Assembly: GCF_014698145.1 (NCBI RefSeq)
Contig: NZ_JACJSM010000009.1
Coordinates: forward strand, 101,680-165,679
Origin: Oscillatoria sp. FACHB-1406
GTDB lineage: Bacteria; Cyanobacteriota; Cyanobacteriia; Cyanobacteriales; Spirulinaceae
Direction of reading: 5' to 3'
DNA: 64,000 nucleotides
In this document: piece by piece, positions 34,870-41,927 of the stretch
How positions within the stretch are numbered: the stretch's first letter is position 1
How the letters are laid out: each line of letters begins with the position of its first letter
Translations under genes and position numbers: made by a program
Notes under the pieces: generated by a model
Told to the model about the DNA's origin: nothing
Databases searched by the model: none
The model's input: only the letters and a program-made list of their open reading frames with translations

Positions 34870-34879
34870 GAGTATACTC
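34870..34879. promoter_or_regulatory. Palindrome GAGTATACTC before the antitoxin start
   Basis: A perfect 10-bp palindrome, 29 bp upstream of the antitoxin ATG (34841 on the minus strand). Type II antitoxins usually repress their own promoter through such palindromes, so this is a candidate operator. Confidence 0.45.
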
Positions 34880-34913
34880 TGCCCATACTTCAAATTGTCT
34901 CAGAAACCATCGC

Positions 34914-35147
34914 TCAGGAGCTAGAGCGATCGTCTATGTACAGACGGATAAATTCAATTGCTGCTTCCGGATCGATTTTTTGCAATCCTTTACGAATCTC
35001 TAATACCGCCTCAGCAGACGGATCGCGACTTTCATTGACCCAACGATGAATATTAGAACGCCTGACCTCCATCGCGATCGCCAATTGATTTTGGCTAATG
35101 CCGTACTCGTCTAATACTTGCCTCAGTGCTTGACCTGCTTTTCCCAT
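34914..35147 (-). CDS. XRE-type HTH regulator, copy B
   Basis: 77 residues from ATG 35147. The Cro/C1-type HTH covers about 6-60: LRQVLDEYGISQNQLAIAMEVRRSNIHRWVNE. The C-terminal helix (EAAIEFIRLYIDDRSSS) may form the dimer. It is about 80 percent identical to the upstream copy A; the main change is in the recognition helix (RRSNIHRWVNESRD against GRSNVHRWVSGTTD), suggesting altered DNA specificity. It is co-directional with copy A and lies next to the toxin-antitoxin pair. Confidence 0.85.
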   Translation of the reverse strand: MGKAGQALRQVLDEYGISQNQLAIAMEVRRSNIHRWVNESRDPSAEAVLEIRKGLQKIDPEAAIEFIRLYIDDRSSS

Positions 35148-35174
35148 GCTTCAAATTGTCTCAGAAACCATCGC

Positions 35175-35408
35175 TCAGGAGCTAGAGCGATCGTCTAGAT
35201 ACAAACGAATAAATTCAATTGCCGCCTCCGAATCGATTTTTTGCAATCCTTTACGAATCTCCAATACTGCTTCAGCCGCTGGATCCGTCGTTCCACTAAC
35301 CCAGCGGTGAACGTTAGAACGCCCAACCCCCATGACAACGGCTAATCGATTTTGGCTAATGCCGTACTCGTCTAATACTTGTTTGAGTGCTTCACCTGCT
35401 CTTCCCAT
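35175..35408 (-). CDS. XRE-type HTH regulator, copy A
   Basis: 77 residues from ATG 35408. LKQVLDEYGISQNRLAVVMGVGRSNVHRWVSG is the HTH; the C-terminal helix EFIRLYLDDRSSS is shared with copy B. It is divergent from the conserved protein gene at 35524. The divergent spacer holds two related palindromes (35445-35462 and 35481-35498), likely operators for these regulators (autoregulation is inference). Confidence 0.85.
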   Translation of the reverse strand: MGRAGEALKQVLDEYGISQNRLAVVMGVGRSNVHRWVSGTTDPAAEAVLEIRKGLQKIDSEAAIEFIRLYLDDRSSS

Positions 35409-35444
35409 GCCTCAAATTTTGTCAGAGGCTCATAATTCCGTAAA

Positions 35445-35498
35445 TGTTCCAGATATGAAACATTCGAGGTAAGATAAAGGCGTTCCATATACGGAACA
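35445..35498. promoter_or_regulatory. Two related palindromic operator-like sites
   Basis: Site 1 (35445-35462) is T-GTTCC-AGATAT-GAAAC-A, site 2 (35481-35498) is C-GTTCC-ATATAC-GGAAC-A. Both fit GTTCC-N6-GRAAC, with centres 36 bp apart. They lie in the divergent spacer between copy A of the HTH gene and the plus-strand gene at 35524. No such pair lies before copy B. Confidence 0.55.
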
Positions 35499-35523
35499 CT
35501 TGCGTCAAAGCCTAAACTTCTTT

Positions 35524-35775
35524 ATGCCTAAAAACTTCCTTGCCGATCGCGCTCTAGCGACTCTTTCCGCAACCCCAACCGCCGTTCCCGAACTCCAACC
35601 GCCCCAACGAGAACCGCTCAAAGTAATGCTCGTAGGTTCTCCTAAAGCTGTAACCCGCACCATTCACCGCTTGCATCGCTTGGGTTTTGCTGAAGTGGGA
35701 GAATGGAGTCCATTGGTTCCGACTCAAAATCCCGGCGAGGTGTTGAGTATTTTGGTGCGTCGTTTGCTGATGTAG
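35524..35775 (+). CDS. Small conserved-type cyanobacterial protein, unknown
   Basis: 83 residues from ATG 35524 (MPKNFLADRALATLSATPT). The core is LKVMLVGSPKAVTRTIHRLHRLGFAEVGEWSPLVPTQNPGEVLSILVRR (given as a region, about 35-80): a beta strand, a glycine turn, a long helix and a Trp-Pro-containing loop, as in small ferredoxin-like folds. It resembles a small family I know only from cyanobacteria without function. The upstream in-frame start at 35500 overlaps the operator site 2, so 35524 is preferred. A 26-bp palindrome 105 bp after the stop may end transcription. Confidence 0.65.
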   Translation: MPKNFLADRALATLSATPTAVPELQPPQREPLKVMLVGSPKAVTRTIHRLHRLGFAEVGEWSPLVPTQNPGEVLSILVRRLLM

Positions 35776-35880
35776 GCGCGCCCGGGGTTGGCTTTGCCGA
35801 TCGCTAATCTACCGCTTTTAGCAAAATTACGATGATGGGCATTGCCGACTTTCTGCCCTTTTATTAGGTTTAATCCCAGG

Positions 35881-35906
35881 AACAGCAATGCGATCGCATT
35901 GCTGTT
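35881..35906. repeat. 26-bp perfect palindrome centred on HIP1
   Basis: AACAGCAATGC (35881-35891) is followed by GATC and then GCATTGCTGTT (35896-35906), a perfect palindrome whose centre is GCGATCGC. It lies between the small conserved gene and the aminopropyltransferase gene; as RNA it would form an 11-bp stem with a GATC loop, without a T-run, so terminator function is uncertain. Confidence 0.65.
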
Positions 35907-36003
35907 TCAACGATCCCCGATTCCGGTCAATTTGGGCGAACCTTCCGAGGTGGAATACAATACGGATGCAGGGAACCGCAATTGCCAAAGGGTGTAACTA
36001 AGA

Positions 36004-37002
36004 ATGGCCGGGAGTGAAGTTAAAGCCGATCTGTGGCTCAAAGATTACATCACGCCGTGGGATGTGTACGAACATGGCGTGACGAAAATTCTAGCTTGCC
36101 AGAAGACGGCCTACCAAGAGATGCACATTGTCGAAACGGGAACCTACGGAAAAGCGCTGGTTCTCGATGGCAAGTGGCAGTCCTGCACGGGCGATGAGTT
36201 TCTGTATCACGAACCGCTCGTTCATCCGGCAGCGATTTGTCATGGCGCGCCGAAAAATGCCCTGATCCTCGGTGGCGGCGAAGGCGCGACGCTACGGGAA
36301 GTCCTGCGCTGGAAAACATTGGAGCGGGCGTTGATGGTGGATATCGATGGGGAAGTCGTCGAAGCCTGCAAAAAACACTTGACAGAGATGCACAGAGGTG
36401 CATTTGACGATCCGCGAGTCGAAGTGAAGATTGCCGACGCGATCGCGGTACTCGATCGCATGGAGGAACGGTGGGATACGATCGTTTCAGACCTATCGGA
36501 TCCGATTGAAGAAGGACCATCCTACCGCCTCTTTACCCAAGAATATTTTCAAAAGTTGCGGGAAGTTCTCGCTCCCGGCGGTTACTTAGTCGTCCAAGCG
36601 GGGCCGACTTCCCCCGGAGAAATTCAAATGCACGCGCGGTTGGTCAAAACCTTAAAAACGGTCTTTCCTTACGTGGTTTCCTATTCTTCCCCAGTTCCCA
36701 CCTTTGCAGGGGCTTGGGGTTTTGCGTTATGTTCCGATCGCGCGATCGAAACGCGACCCGATCCCGACGAAATCGATCGCTTACTTGCCGAAAAAACAAC
36801 CGGAGGACTGCGCGGTCTTGATGGAATAACCTATTTGGGCCTGCTGCAAACGCCGATTCATATCCGCCGCGCGATCGCGCAAGCCGATCGCATTTATACC
36901 CTTGCAGAACCGCCTAAATTTGGCAATAGCTACGTTGCACCTTCGAGCGAACCGGAAACAATCGATCGATTTAACCCAATCTCTATTAATTCAATCTCTT
37001 AA
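36004..37002 (+). CDS. speE: Spermidine/thermospermine synthase-like aminopropyltransferase
   Basis: 332 residues. An N-terminal beta hairpin (ETGTYGKALVLDGKWQSCTGDEFLYHEPLVHP, as a region, about 43-78) binds the amine; the SAM site is LILGGGEGATLREVLRW (about 88-104); MVDIDGEVVEACKKHL and SDLSDPIEEGP follow. This transfers an aminopropyl group from decarboxylated S-adenosylmethionine to a polyamine in the cytosol. The loop reads GGGEGA, as in thermospermine synthases, rather than GGGDGG of many spermidine synthases, so the product is open. The HtrA gene starts 7 bp later. ATG 36004. Confidence 0.85.
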   Translation: MAGSEVKADLWLKDYITPWDVYEHGVTKILACQKTAYQEMHIVETGTYGKALVLDGKWQSCTGDEFLYHEPLVHPAAICHGAPKNALILGGGEGATLREVLRWKTLERALMVDIDGEVVEACKKHLTEMHRGAFDDPRVEVKIADAIAVLDRMEERWDTIVSDLSDPIEEGPSYRLFTQEYFQKLREVLAPGGYLVVQAGPTSPGEIQMHARLVKTLKTVFPYVVSYSSPVPTFAGAWGFALCSDRAIETRPDPDEIDRLLAEKTTGGLRGLDGITYLGLLQTPIHIRRAIAQADRIYTLAEPPKFGNSYVAPSSEPETIDRFNPISINSIS

Positions 37003-37008
37003 AAAAAA

Positions 37009-38220
37009 ATGACTAAATCGCTCGCACAGATGGGTTTATATATCAGCTTATTAATCCTGGGGGGTGGAATTGGTGTATTCGGCAGTCGCGCCCTTGCACC
37101 CAAAGCACAGCAAACGACCCAATCGGTGCAACCCCTCGTCCCAGCCACCTTAAAACCTTCAGCCGTTCAGCCTAGCACGACTCCGGTAGAGACGGATAAT
37201 CGACTCAATTTTATCGCCCGTGCCGTCCAGAAAGTTGGACCGGCGGTGGTTCGCATTGATGCGTCCCGAACCATCGATCGCGACACTCAACCCCCCTTCT
37301 CCCAGCCATTTTTCCGCCGCTTTTTCGGGGAAGAAGCGCCGATTCCGCAACCGCGCGTCCAACGGGGGACGGGATCGGGTTTTATTTTAAACTCGGACGG
37401 GCGCTTAATCACTAACGCTCACGTTGTCGAAGGAGCCGATCGCGTCGTGGTAACGCTCAAAGACGGGCGAGAACTGGAAGGGCGCGTCGTTGGTGTGGAT
37501 GATGTCACCGATGTAGCAGCGGTCAAAATTGACGCGAAAGAATTGCCAACGATTAAATTGGGAGAATCGGAAAAAGCGATCCCCGGCGAATGGGCGATCG
37601 CGATCGGCAATCCTTTAGGCTTAGATAATACCGTTACCGTTGGCATTATCAGCGCGATCGGACGTTCTAGCCGTCAAGTCGGCGTTCCCGACAAGCGCGT
37701 CAGTTTCATTCAAACCGATGCGGCGATCAATCCCGGTAATTCGGGCGGTCCGTTACTCAATGCTAACGGCGAAGCGATCGGCATGAACACGGCGATTCGC
37801 GCCGATGCCCAAGGATTGGGTTTTGCGATCCCGATTGAAACCGCCCAACGAGTCGCCAATCAATTATTTGCAAAAGGACGCGCCGATCATCCCTATTTAG
37901 GCATTCAAATGCTGGATCTCAGTCCCGAACTGCGCAAAGAACTCGAGGCAGATCCGGAAACGCGCTTTAAGCTCGATCGCGATCGCGGCGTTGTTGTCGT
38001 CCAAGTCGTCCCCAACTCTCCTGCGGCTCGAGCCGGACTGCAAACAGGAGATGTCATTCATACCATCGCTGGCAAACCGATTCAAGAGTCGGCAGAAGTG
38101 CAGCACGAAGTCGAACGCAGCGCGATCGGTCGCGTTTTAGCTGTGGAGATTTCGCGCGGCGGACAAAAACTGACCTTACAAGTTAAACCCGGGCCTTTCC
38201 CTGCACGCAATAATGAATAA
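37009..38220 (+). CDS. HtrA/HhoA-family serine protease with PDZ domain
   Basis: 403 residues. A short hydrophobic N-terminus (LYISLLILGGGIGVFGSRALA) is an anchor or signal peptide. The trypsin-like domain has catalytic His in LITNAHVVEGAD (about 137-140), Asp in DVTDVAAVKID (about 168), and Ser in NPGNSGGPLLNANGE (about 245). A single PDZ domain (about 295-390: RGVVVVQVVPNSPAARAGLQTGDVIHTIAG) follows, as in cyanobacterial HhoA/HhoB/HtrA. These degrade damaged periplasmic and thylakoid-lumen proteins. It is 7 bp downstream of the aminopropyltransferase gene, probably one transcript. The stop is directly followed by a MITE-like repeat. Confidence 0.9.
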   Translation: MTKSLAQMGLYISLLILGGGIGVFGSRALAPKAQQTTQSVQPLVPATLKPSAVQPSTTPVETDNRLNFIARAVQKVGPAVVRIDASRTIDRDTQPPFSQPFFRRFFGEEAPIPQPRVQRGTGSGFILNSDGRLITNAHVVEGADRVVVTLKDGRELEGRVVGVDDVTDVAAVKIDAKELPTIKLGESEKAIPGEWAIAIGNPLGLDNTVTVGIISAIGRSSRQVGVPDKRVSFIQTDAAINPGNSGGPLLNANGEAIGMNTAIRADAQGLGFAIPIETAQRVANQLFAKGRADHPYLGIQMLDLSPELRKELEADPETRFKLDRDRGVVVVQVVPNSPAARAGLQTGDVIHTIAGKPIQESAEVQHEVERSAIGRVLAVEISRGGQKLTLQVKPGPFPARNNE

Positions 38221-38370
38221 CGTCTGATGTGCATTATCCAAAAATCTTGATTTCTCTCACCCCCAGCCCTTCTCCCGATCCCCCCTAACCCCCCTTACTA
38301 AAGGGGGAAAATGCGAGGGGAGAAAGAACAGTAAGATGGCTCTTTCTGGCTTCTAATTCACATTAGGCGT
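38221..38370 (-). repeat. Dispersed MITE-like repeat, copy 2 (inverted)
   Basis: Read on the minus strand it starts ACGCCTAATGTGAATTAG and ends ATGCACATCAGACG, with an internal CCCCCTTTAGTAAGGGGGG hairpin, matching copy 3 at 48353-48506. The plus-strand left end directly follows the HtrA stop codon (38218-38220). The right edge carries GAATAATGAA, also seen beside copy 3. Confidence 0.75.
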
Positions 38371-38580
38371 GAATAATGAATGATACTGAATTTAAAGTAT
38401 AGTAAGTGATGCCTCATTAATACCCTCAGAATTCCTAATTCGCGGTCATTGAGACTTCGGCGCGAACTACAGCATTTCGGAATTTAGGTATTTCGGCAAG
38501 TGCTACACTGAGCTTGTGAAGGTACGTTTATAAACGCACAAAATGTCCTAACCGAGTTGCGTAGCGCTTTAGCTGTCGAA

Positions 38581-38705
38581 CTTCATAATTCCCTTTTCAT
38601 AACTCATAACTTATAATTCATAACTCATAACTCCCTTTTCATAACTCACCATTCATAATTCCCCCCACTCATAACTCACCACTCATAACTCATAATTCAT
38701 AACTC
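38581..38705. repeat. Heptamer-type array (CATAACT units) before bioB
   Basis: Many CATAACT, CATAATT and CACCATT-like 7-bp units occur in a row, e.g. TTCATAACTCATAACTCC. They occupy the spacer immediately upstream of bioB (start 38753). This is STRR-like, as at 7863, 11251 and 54424. Confidence 0.65.
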
Positions 38706-38752
38706 CTCCCAGCGTGATAAAATTGCGTATCGTTTCAAAGGAAGAGACTATC

Positions 38753-39850
38753 GTGGTTCAATCGCCAGTTTCCGCGTCTTCACGGGAATTTGAACTTGCA
38801 ACCGGAACCGCTCTCGCCGCCGAACTCAACCGATTAGCCGATCGCATCATCAACGGTTATCGGCTGACGCGGGACGAAGCCAGAGCGTTAACTCAAATAG
38901 AAAGTCAAGATGACATCTTGCTCTTATGTGCGGCAGCCGATCGCGTGCGCCAAGGGTGCTGCGGCAATACCGTCGATTTGTGCAGCATCATCAACGTCAA
39001 ATCGGGCAACTGTTCGGAAAATTGCGGCTTTTGCTCCCAATCCGCCCACCATCCCGGCGAAGGTTCCCCGATCTACGGTTTAAAGAGCAAAGAAGAAATT
39101 CTCGCCCAAGCTCGCGCGGCGGCGGAAGCAGGAGCTAAGCGTTTTTGCTTAGTGAGTCAAGGACGAGGCCCTAAGTATAACAGCCCGAAATCAGGAGAAT
39201 TCGAGCAAATCTTAGAAACCGCGCGCGAAATTGCCGAAACGCTCGATATCAAACCTTGTTGCGCCCTCGGCGAAGTCACAATCGAACAGGCGCAAGCATT
39301 AAGAGAGGCAGGCGTAACGCGCTACAACCATAACTTAGAAGCATCGGAAAACTTCTTTAGTGAGATCGTCACCACACATCAGTGGCGCGATCGCGTCGAA
39401 ACCGTTCGCAACCTGAAAGCAGCGGGAATCCAAGCTTGTAGTGGCGGTATTTTTGGCCTCGGGGAAAGCTGGGAAGATCGCATCGATCTCGCCTTCTCCC
39501 TGCGCGAGTTGGAAGTCGAATCCGTACCATTGAACCTGCTCAACCCGCGCGGCGGCACGCCTTTAAGAGATCGTCCCCAACTCTCGCCTTACGAAGCGAT
39601 TAAAGCGATCGCGATTTTCCGCTTGATCCTACCCCAACAAATTCTGCGCTACGCAGGCGGCAGAGAAGCAGTCATGGGCGAGCTACAAAGCCTCGGATTC
39701 CAAGCCGGGATTAATGCTATGCTAGTCGGGCATTACCTAACAACTTTGGGGCAACCCCCCGAACAAGACCGCGCCCTATTAGAATCTCTAGGACTTGAAG
39801 GTGGCGAAGCTCCAATTCCCGGGGAATACCCGCTCGCGTCGCCGGACTAG
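38753..39850 (+). CDS. bioB: Biotin synthase
   Basis: 365 residues from GTG 38753, supported by AAGGAAGAG (about 38738) upstream; a GTG at 38714 lies in repeats. The radical SAM 4Fe-4S motif CSENCGFCSQSAHHP (about 76-90) is complete. Further BioB features are YNHNLEASENFFSEIV, GLGESWEDRIDLAF, LNLLNPRGGTPL and RYAGGREAVMGE (arginine that ligates the 2Fe-2S cluster region). It inserts sulfur into dethiobiotin to finish biotin in the cytosol. It is followed by bioY, and the pair suggests joint control of synthesis and uptake. Confidence 0.94.
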   Translation: MVQSPVSASSREFELATGTALAAELNRLADRIINGYRLTRDEARALTQIESQDDILLLCAAADRVRQGCCGNTVDLCSIINVKSGNCSENCGFCSQSAHHPGEGSPIYGLKSKEEILAQARAAAEAGAKRFCLVSQGRGPKYNSPKSGEFEQILETAREIAETLDIKPCCALGEVTIEQAQALREAGVTRYNHNLEASENFFSEIVTTHQWRDRVETVRNLKAAGIQACSGGIFGLGESWEDRIDLAFSLRELEVESVPLNLLNPRGGTPLRDRPQLSPYEAIKAIAIFRLILPQQILRYAGGREAVMGELQSLGFQAGINAMLVGHYLTTLGQPPEQDRALLESLGLEGGEAPIPGEYPLASPD

Positions 39851-39914
39851 GCGAACGTCCAACGCCGGACGAAAACCCTCGCGTCGTCCTGAAGGCAAAC
39901 CCAAAAGCGAGCGA

Positions 39915-40508
39915 TTGCCCTGGGTTACGCCCTACCAATTGCTGTGGGCAGCGATCGGTCTATTGCTGACCATTAGCGGTACGCTCGTCGAAGCCTTCGT
40001 CACGAATTCCCCCTGGCAATGGTCGCAGCAAGGCATTCAACCCCAATCGTTAGGCGTAACCTGCCAAATTGGGGCAGTGCTACTCGTCGGTTGTTTGGGG
40101 GGAAAGAAAGCGGGTGCGATCGCGCAGATCGCTTATGTTATCTTGGGCTTGACCGGCTTGTACCCCGTATTTACCCAAGGTGGCGGCTGGCGTTACCTGC
40201 TCGAACCAACTTTCGGTTACATTATCGGCTTTATTCCCGGTGCTTGGTTGTGCGGTTGGCTCGCCTTTCGTCGCAAGCCCAAGCTGGAAACCCTCGCTTT
40301 TAGCTGTACGATAGGATTGTTCGCCGTTCATCTGGTCGGGATTGCGTATTTGTCGGGATTGCATCTTTTAAGCCATCCTGGGGGGGAAAGGGCGCTTTTG
40401 GTCGGCGCGATCGAAAAGTATTCTTTGAATCCCTTAGCAAGCCAATTCGCGATCGTCTGTGCCGTTTCTTTAATCGGCTATATCCTGCGCCGCATTTTAT
40501 TGTACTAA
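39915..40508 (+). CDS. bioY: Biotin transporter BioY (S component)
   Basis: About 198 residues. Six membrane helices: LLWAAIGLLLTISGTLVEAF, LGVTCQIGAVLLVGCLGGKKAGAIAQIAYVILGL, LLEPTFGYIIGFIPGAWLCGW are the core BioY motifs (GKKAGAIAQ and EPTFGYxIGF). It binds biotin and imports it through an ECF-type or solitary mechanism. The start is uncertain: no ATG precedes the core. TTG 39915 is used because the upstream frame (TTG 39795) overlaps bioB by 56 bp and reads as a basic, family-unlike stretch. It lies directly behind bioB and 2 bp before lspA. Confidence 0.82.
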   Translation: MPWVTPYQLLWAAIGLLLTISGTLVEAFVTNSPWQWSQQGIQPQSLGVTCQIGAVLLVGCLGGKKAGAIAQIAYVILGLTGLYPVFTQGGGWRYLLEPTFGYIIGFIPGAWLCGWLAFRRKPKLETLAFSCTIGLFAVHLVGIAYLSGLHLLSHPGGERALLVGAIEKYSLNPLASQFAIVCAVSLIGYILRRILLY

Positions 40509-40509
40509 T

Positions 40510-40962
40510 GTGAAAAATCGTTTTTTTTGGATAATTGCCCTCAGCGGATTGCTCCTCGACCAACTCACCAAGATGTGGGTCAGCCAAAGCTTTCAAGAAG
40601 TGGGCGATACCATTCCCCTGATTCCGGGAATCTTTCACCTCACCTACGTTCATAATACCGGAGCAGCCTTTAGCTTGTTTGCAGGCGGTGCAGATTGGTT
40701 GCGTTGGCTGTCGCTAGCCGTGAGTTTGGGGTTGATTGCACTGGCGATTTGGGGGCCGAAGTTGCGCCCCCTCGAACAGGTTGGCTATGGGTTCATTCTG
40801 GCTGGTGCTTTGGGCAATGGGATTTGTCGTTTTCTCAACGGTTACGTGATCGATTTCCTAGACGCACGCTGGATTAATTTTCCTGTGTTTAATATTGCCG
40901 ATGTCTGTATTAATTTAGGAATTATTTGCTTGCTTGCTGCCAGCTTGAATTTGAAGCAATAG
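40510..40962 (+). CDS. lspA: Lipoprotein signal peptidase-like protein with altered motif
   Basis: 150 residues from GTG 40510, 2 bp after bioY. Four membrane helices, an early Asp in LLLDQLTKMWV, VHNTGAAFSLF and NIADVCINLGI (catalytic aspartate 2) are as in LspA, which cleaves prolipoproteins in the inner membrane. The conserved motif GNxxDR reads GNGICRF here: residue 106 is Cys (codon TGT, 40825-40827) in place of Asp, which is essential in Bacillus subtilis mutagenesis (D102). The following D in YVIDFLD (about 115) is kept. Either the enzyme uses the other aspartates, or it is impaired. A sequencing error is not excluded. Confidence 0.85.
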   Translation: MKNRFFWIIALSGLLLDQLTKMWVSQSFQEVGDTIPLIPGIFHLTYVHNTGAAFSLFAGGADWLRWLSLAVSLGLIALAIWGPKLRPLEQVGYGFILAGALGNGICRFLNGYVIDFLDARWINFPVFNIADVCINLGIICLLAASLNLKQ

Positions 40963-41374
40963 AGGGATAATTGATAATTGATAATGGACAATGGATAACG
41001 CCTTCAAGAATTGATAGATAATGGACAATGGACAGTCGAGCAATGCCCAGCAACGATATTCAAGCCCCCGACGACCGTCGTGGTGGTAAGATATAATTAC
41101 GAACTACGAATGATCGATCGCGAATTATGTTGACCCAAGGCAAACCCTTCAACTTCTGAGTTCTTCTATCCATTGTCCATTATTCTACACAAGCCCTCGT
41201 CAAAGGGCGATCGCGCCTACCCTCGATACTAGGAGTGAGAACTTTAGCAAGGAGCAGAAAGAAGTTGTAGGCGGGTTCGGCGGCAACGCAACCGTTCCTA
41301 CCGCTCTACTTCGCGATCGTGCAAAGCCTTAGCGATCGAGAACATAAAGTTTCCGCTTCCTTAACCGAGCAGAT
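40963..41374. other. Intergenic stretch with short repeats, no gene
   Basis: About 410 bp before the regulator leader. It contains heptamer-like words (ATTGATA, ATGGACA, ATGGATAACG) and TTACGAACTACGAATGATCGATCGCGAATTA. Several HIP1 cores but no coding frame, terminator or RNA gene was seen. Confidence 0.4.
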
Positions 41375-41491
41375 TTGTCAACTCCGACACGCTACGATAA
41401 TACAGTAGGCTTAGAGTTAAAGGCATACCAGCAGTTCTTCTTTCTGCTGTTCTCCTATCCGCATCCTAAAGTTTTTGTAACTGCTGAGAAG

Positions 41492-41854
41492 ATGAAAACC
41501 GTTTTGCTTGTCGAAGATAGTTTGACCGATAGAAATATCATGGCATCTTACTTGCAACAAGCGGGTTTGCTGGTTGTTAGCGCATCCAGCGTCGAGGAAG
41601 CTCAAGAAAAGCTTTCTCACAATAAGCCCGATCTGATCGTTCTCGACGTAATTTTGCCCGGTCAGAGCGGGTTTGAAATGTGTCGTACTTTAAAAACAAA
41701 TCCCGAAACTCGTAAAATTCCCGTCATTATCTGCTCGACTAAAGGAACCGATGTCGATAAAATTTGGGGCAATATGCTGGGAGCCGATGCCTATTTAATC
41801 AAGCCCGTTAACGATGCAGAGCTTCAAGTAACGCTAAAGCAGTGTCTCGGATAG
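41492..41854 (+). CDS. CheY-like single-domain response regulator (PilH type)
   Basis: 120 residues from ATG 41492 (MKTVLLVEDSLTDRNIM). The REC domain is complete: acidic pair ED (8-9), phospho-acceptor Asp in LIVLDVILPGQSG (about 52), Thr/Ser in IICSTKGTD and Lys in YLIKPVND. In cyanobacteria such PilH/TaxY-like proteins take phosphate from the CheA-like kinase and steer pilus motors. A longer frame from 41375 is not supported by family length. It is convergent with the PATAN regulator next to it. Confidence 0.85.
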   Translation: MKTVLLVEDSLTDRNIMASYLQQAGLLVVSASSVEEAQEKLSHNKPDLIVLDVILPGQSGFEMCRTLKTNPETRKIPVIICSTKGTDVDKIWGNMLGADAYLIKPVNDAELQVTLKQCLG

Positions 41855-41927
41855 TCGTTAAAGGTTAACTCTTAGAGACTGCACCGGGGAATCGCTTAGA
41901 ATCCCGCTCCCTTCTAGAAAGGGGAAT

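Larger units (their letters stand above)
34888..35408. repeat. Tandem duplication with 261-bp period (HTH gene pair)
   Basis: The 26-base word from CTTCAAATTGTCTCAGAAAC onward at 34888 recurs at 35149 and the two HTH genes lie exactly 261 bp apart (ends 35147 and 35408). A third fragment of the same edge (CATGCCTCAAATTTTGTCAG) occurs at 35405-35424. This is a tandem duplication of the gene plus its downstream flank. Confidence 0.85.

Noticed and set aside
36050..36520. Minus-strand frame of 156 residues inside the aminopropyltransferase gene
   Set aside because: Shadow of a well-supported enzyme gene.
38581..38705. Possible CRISPR array before bioB
   Set aside because: Units are 7 bp in tandem without spacers; a STRR-type repeat, not CRISPR.
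39795..39914. N-terminal extension of BioY overlapping bioB
   Set aside because: Starts with TTG, very basic and low complexity, unlike BioY N-termini; later TTG preferred.
40963..41374. Possible riboswitch or small RNA before the response regulator
   Set aside because: Only short heptamer-like words and HIP1 sites seen; no convincing stem arrangement.
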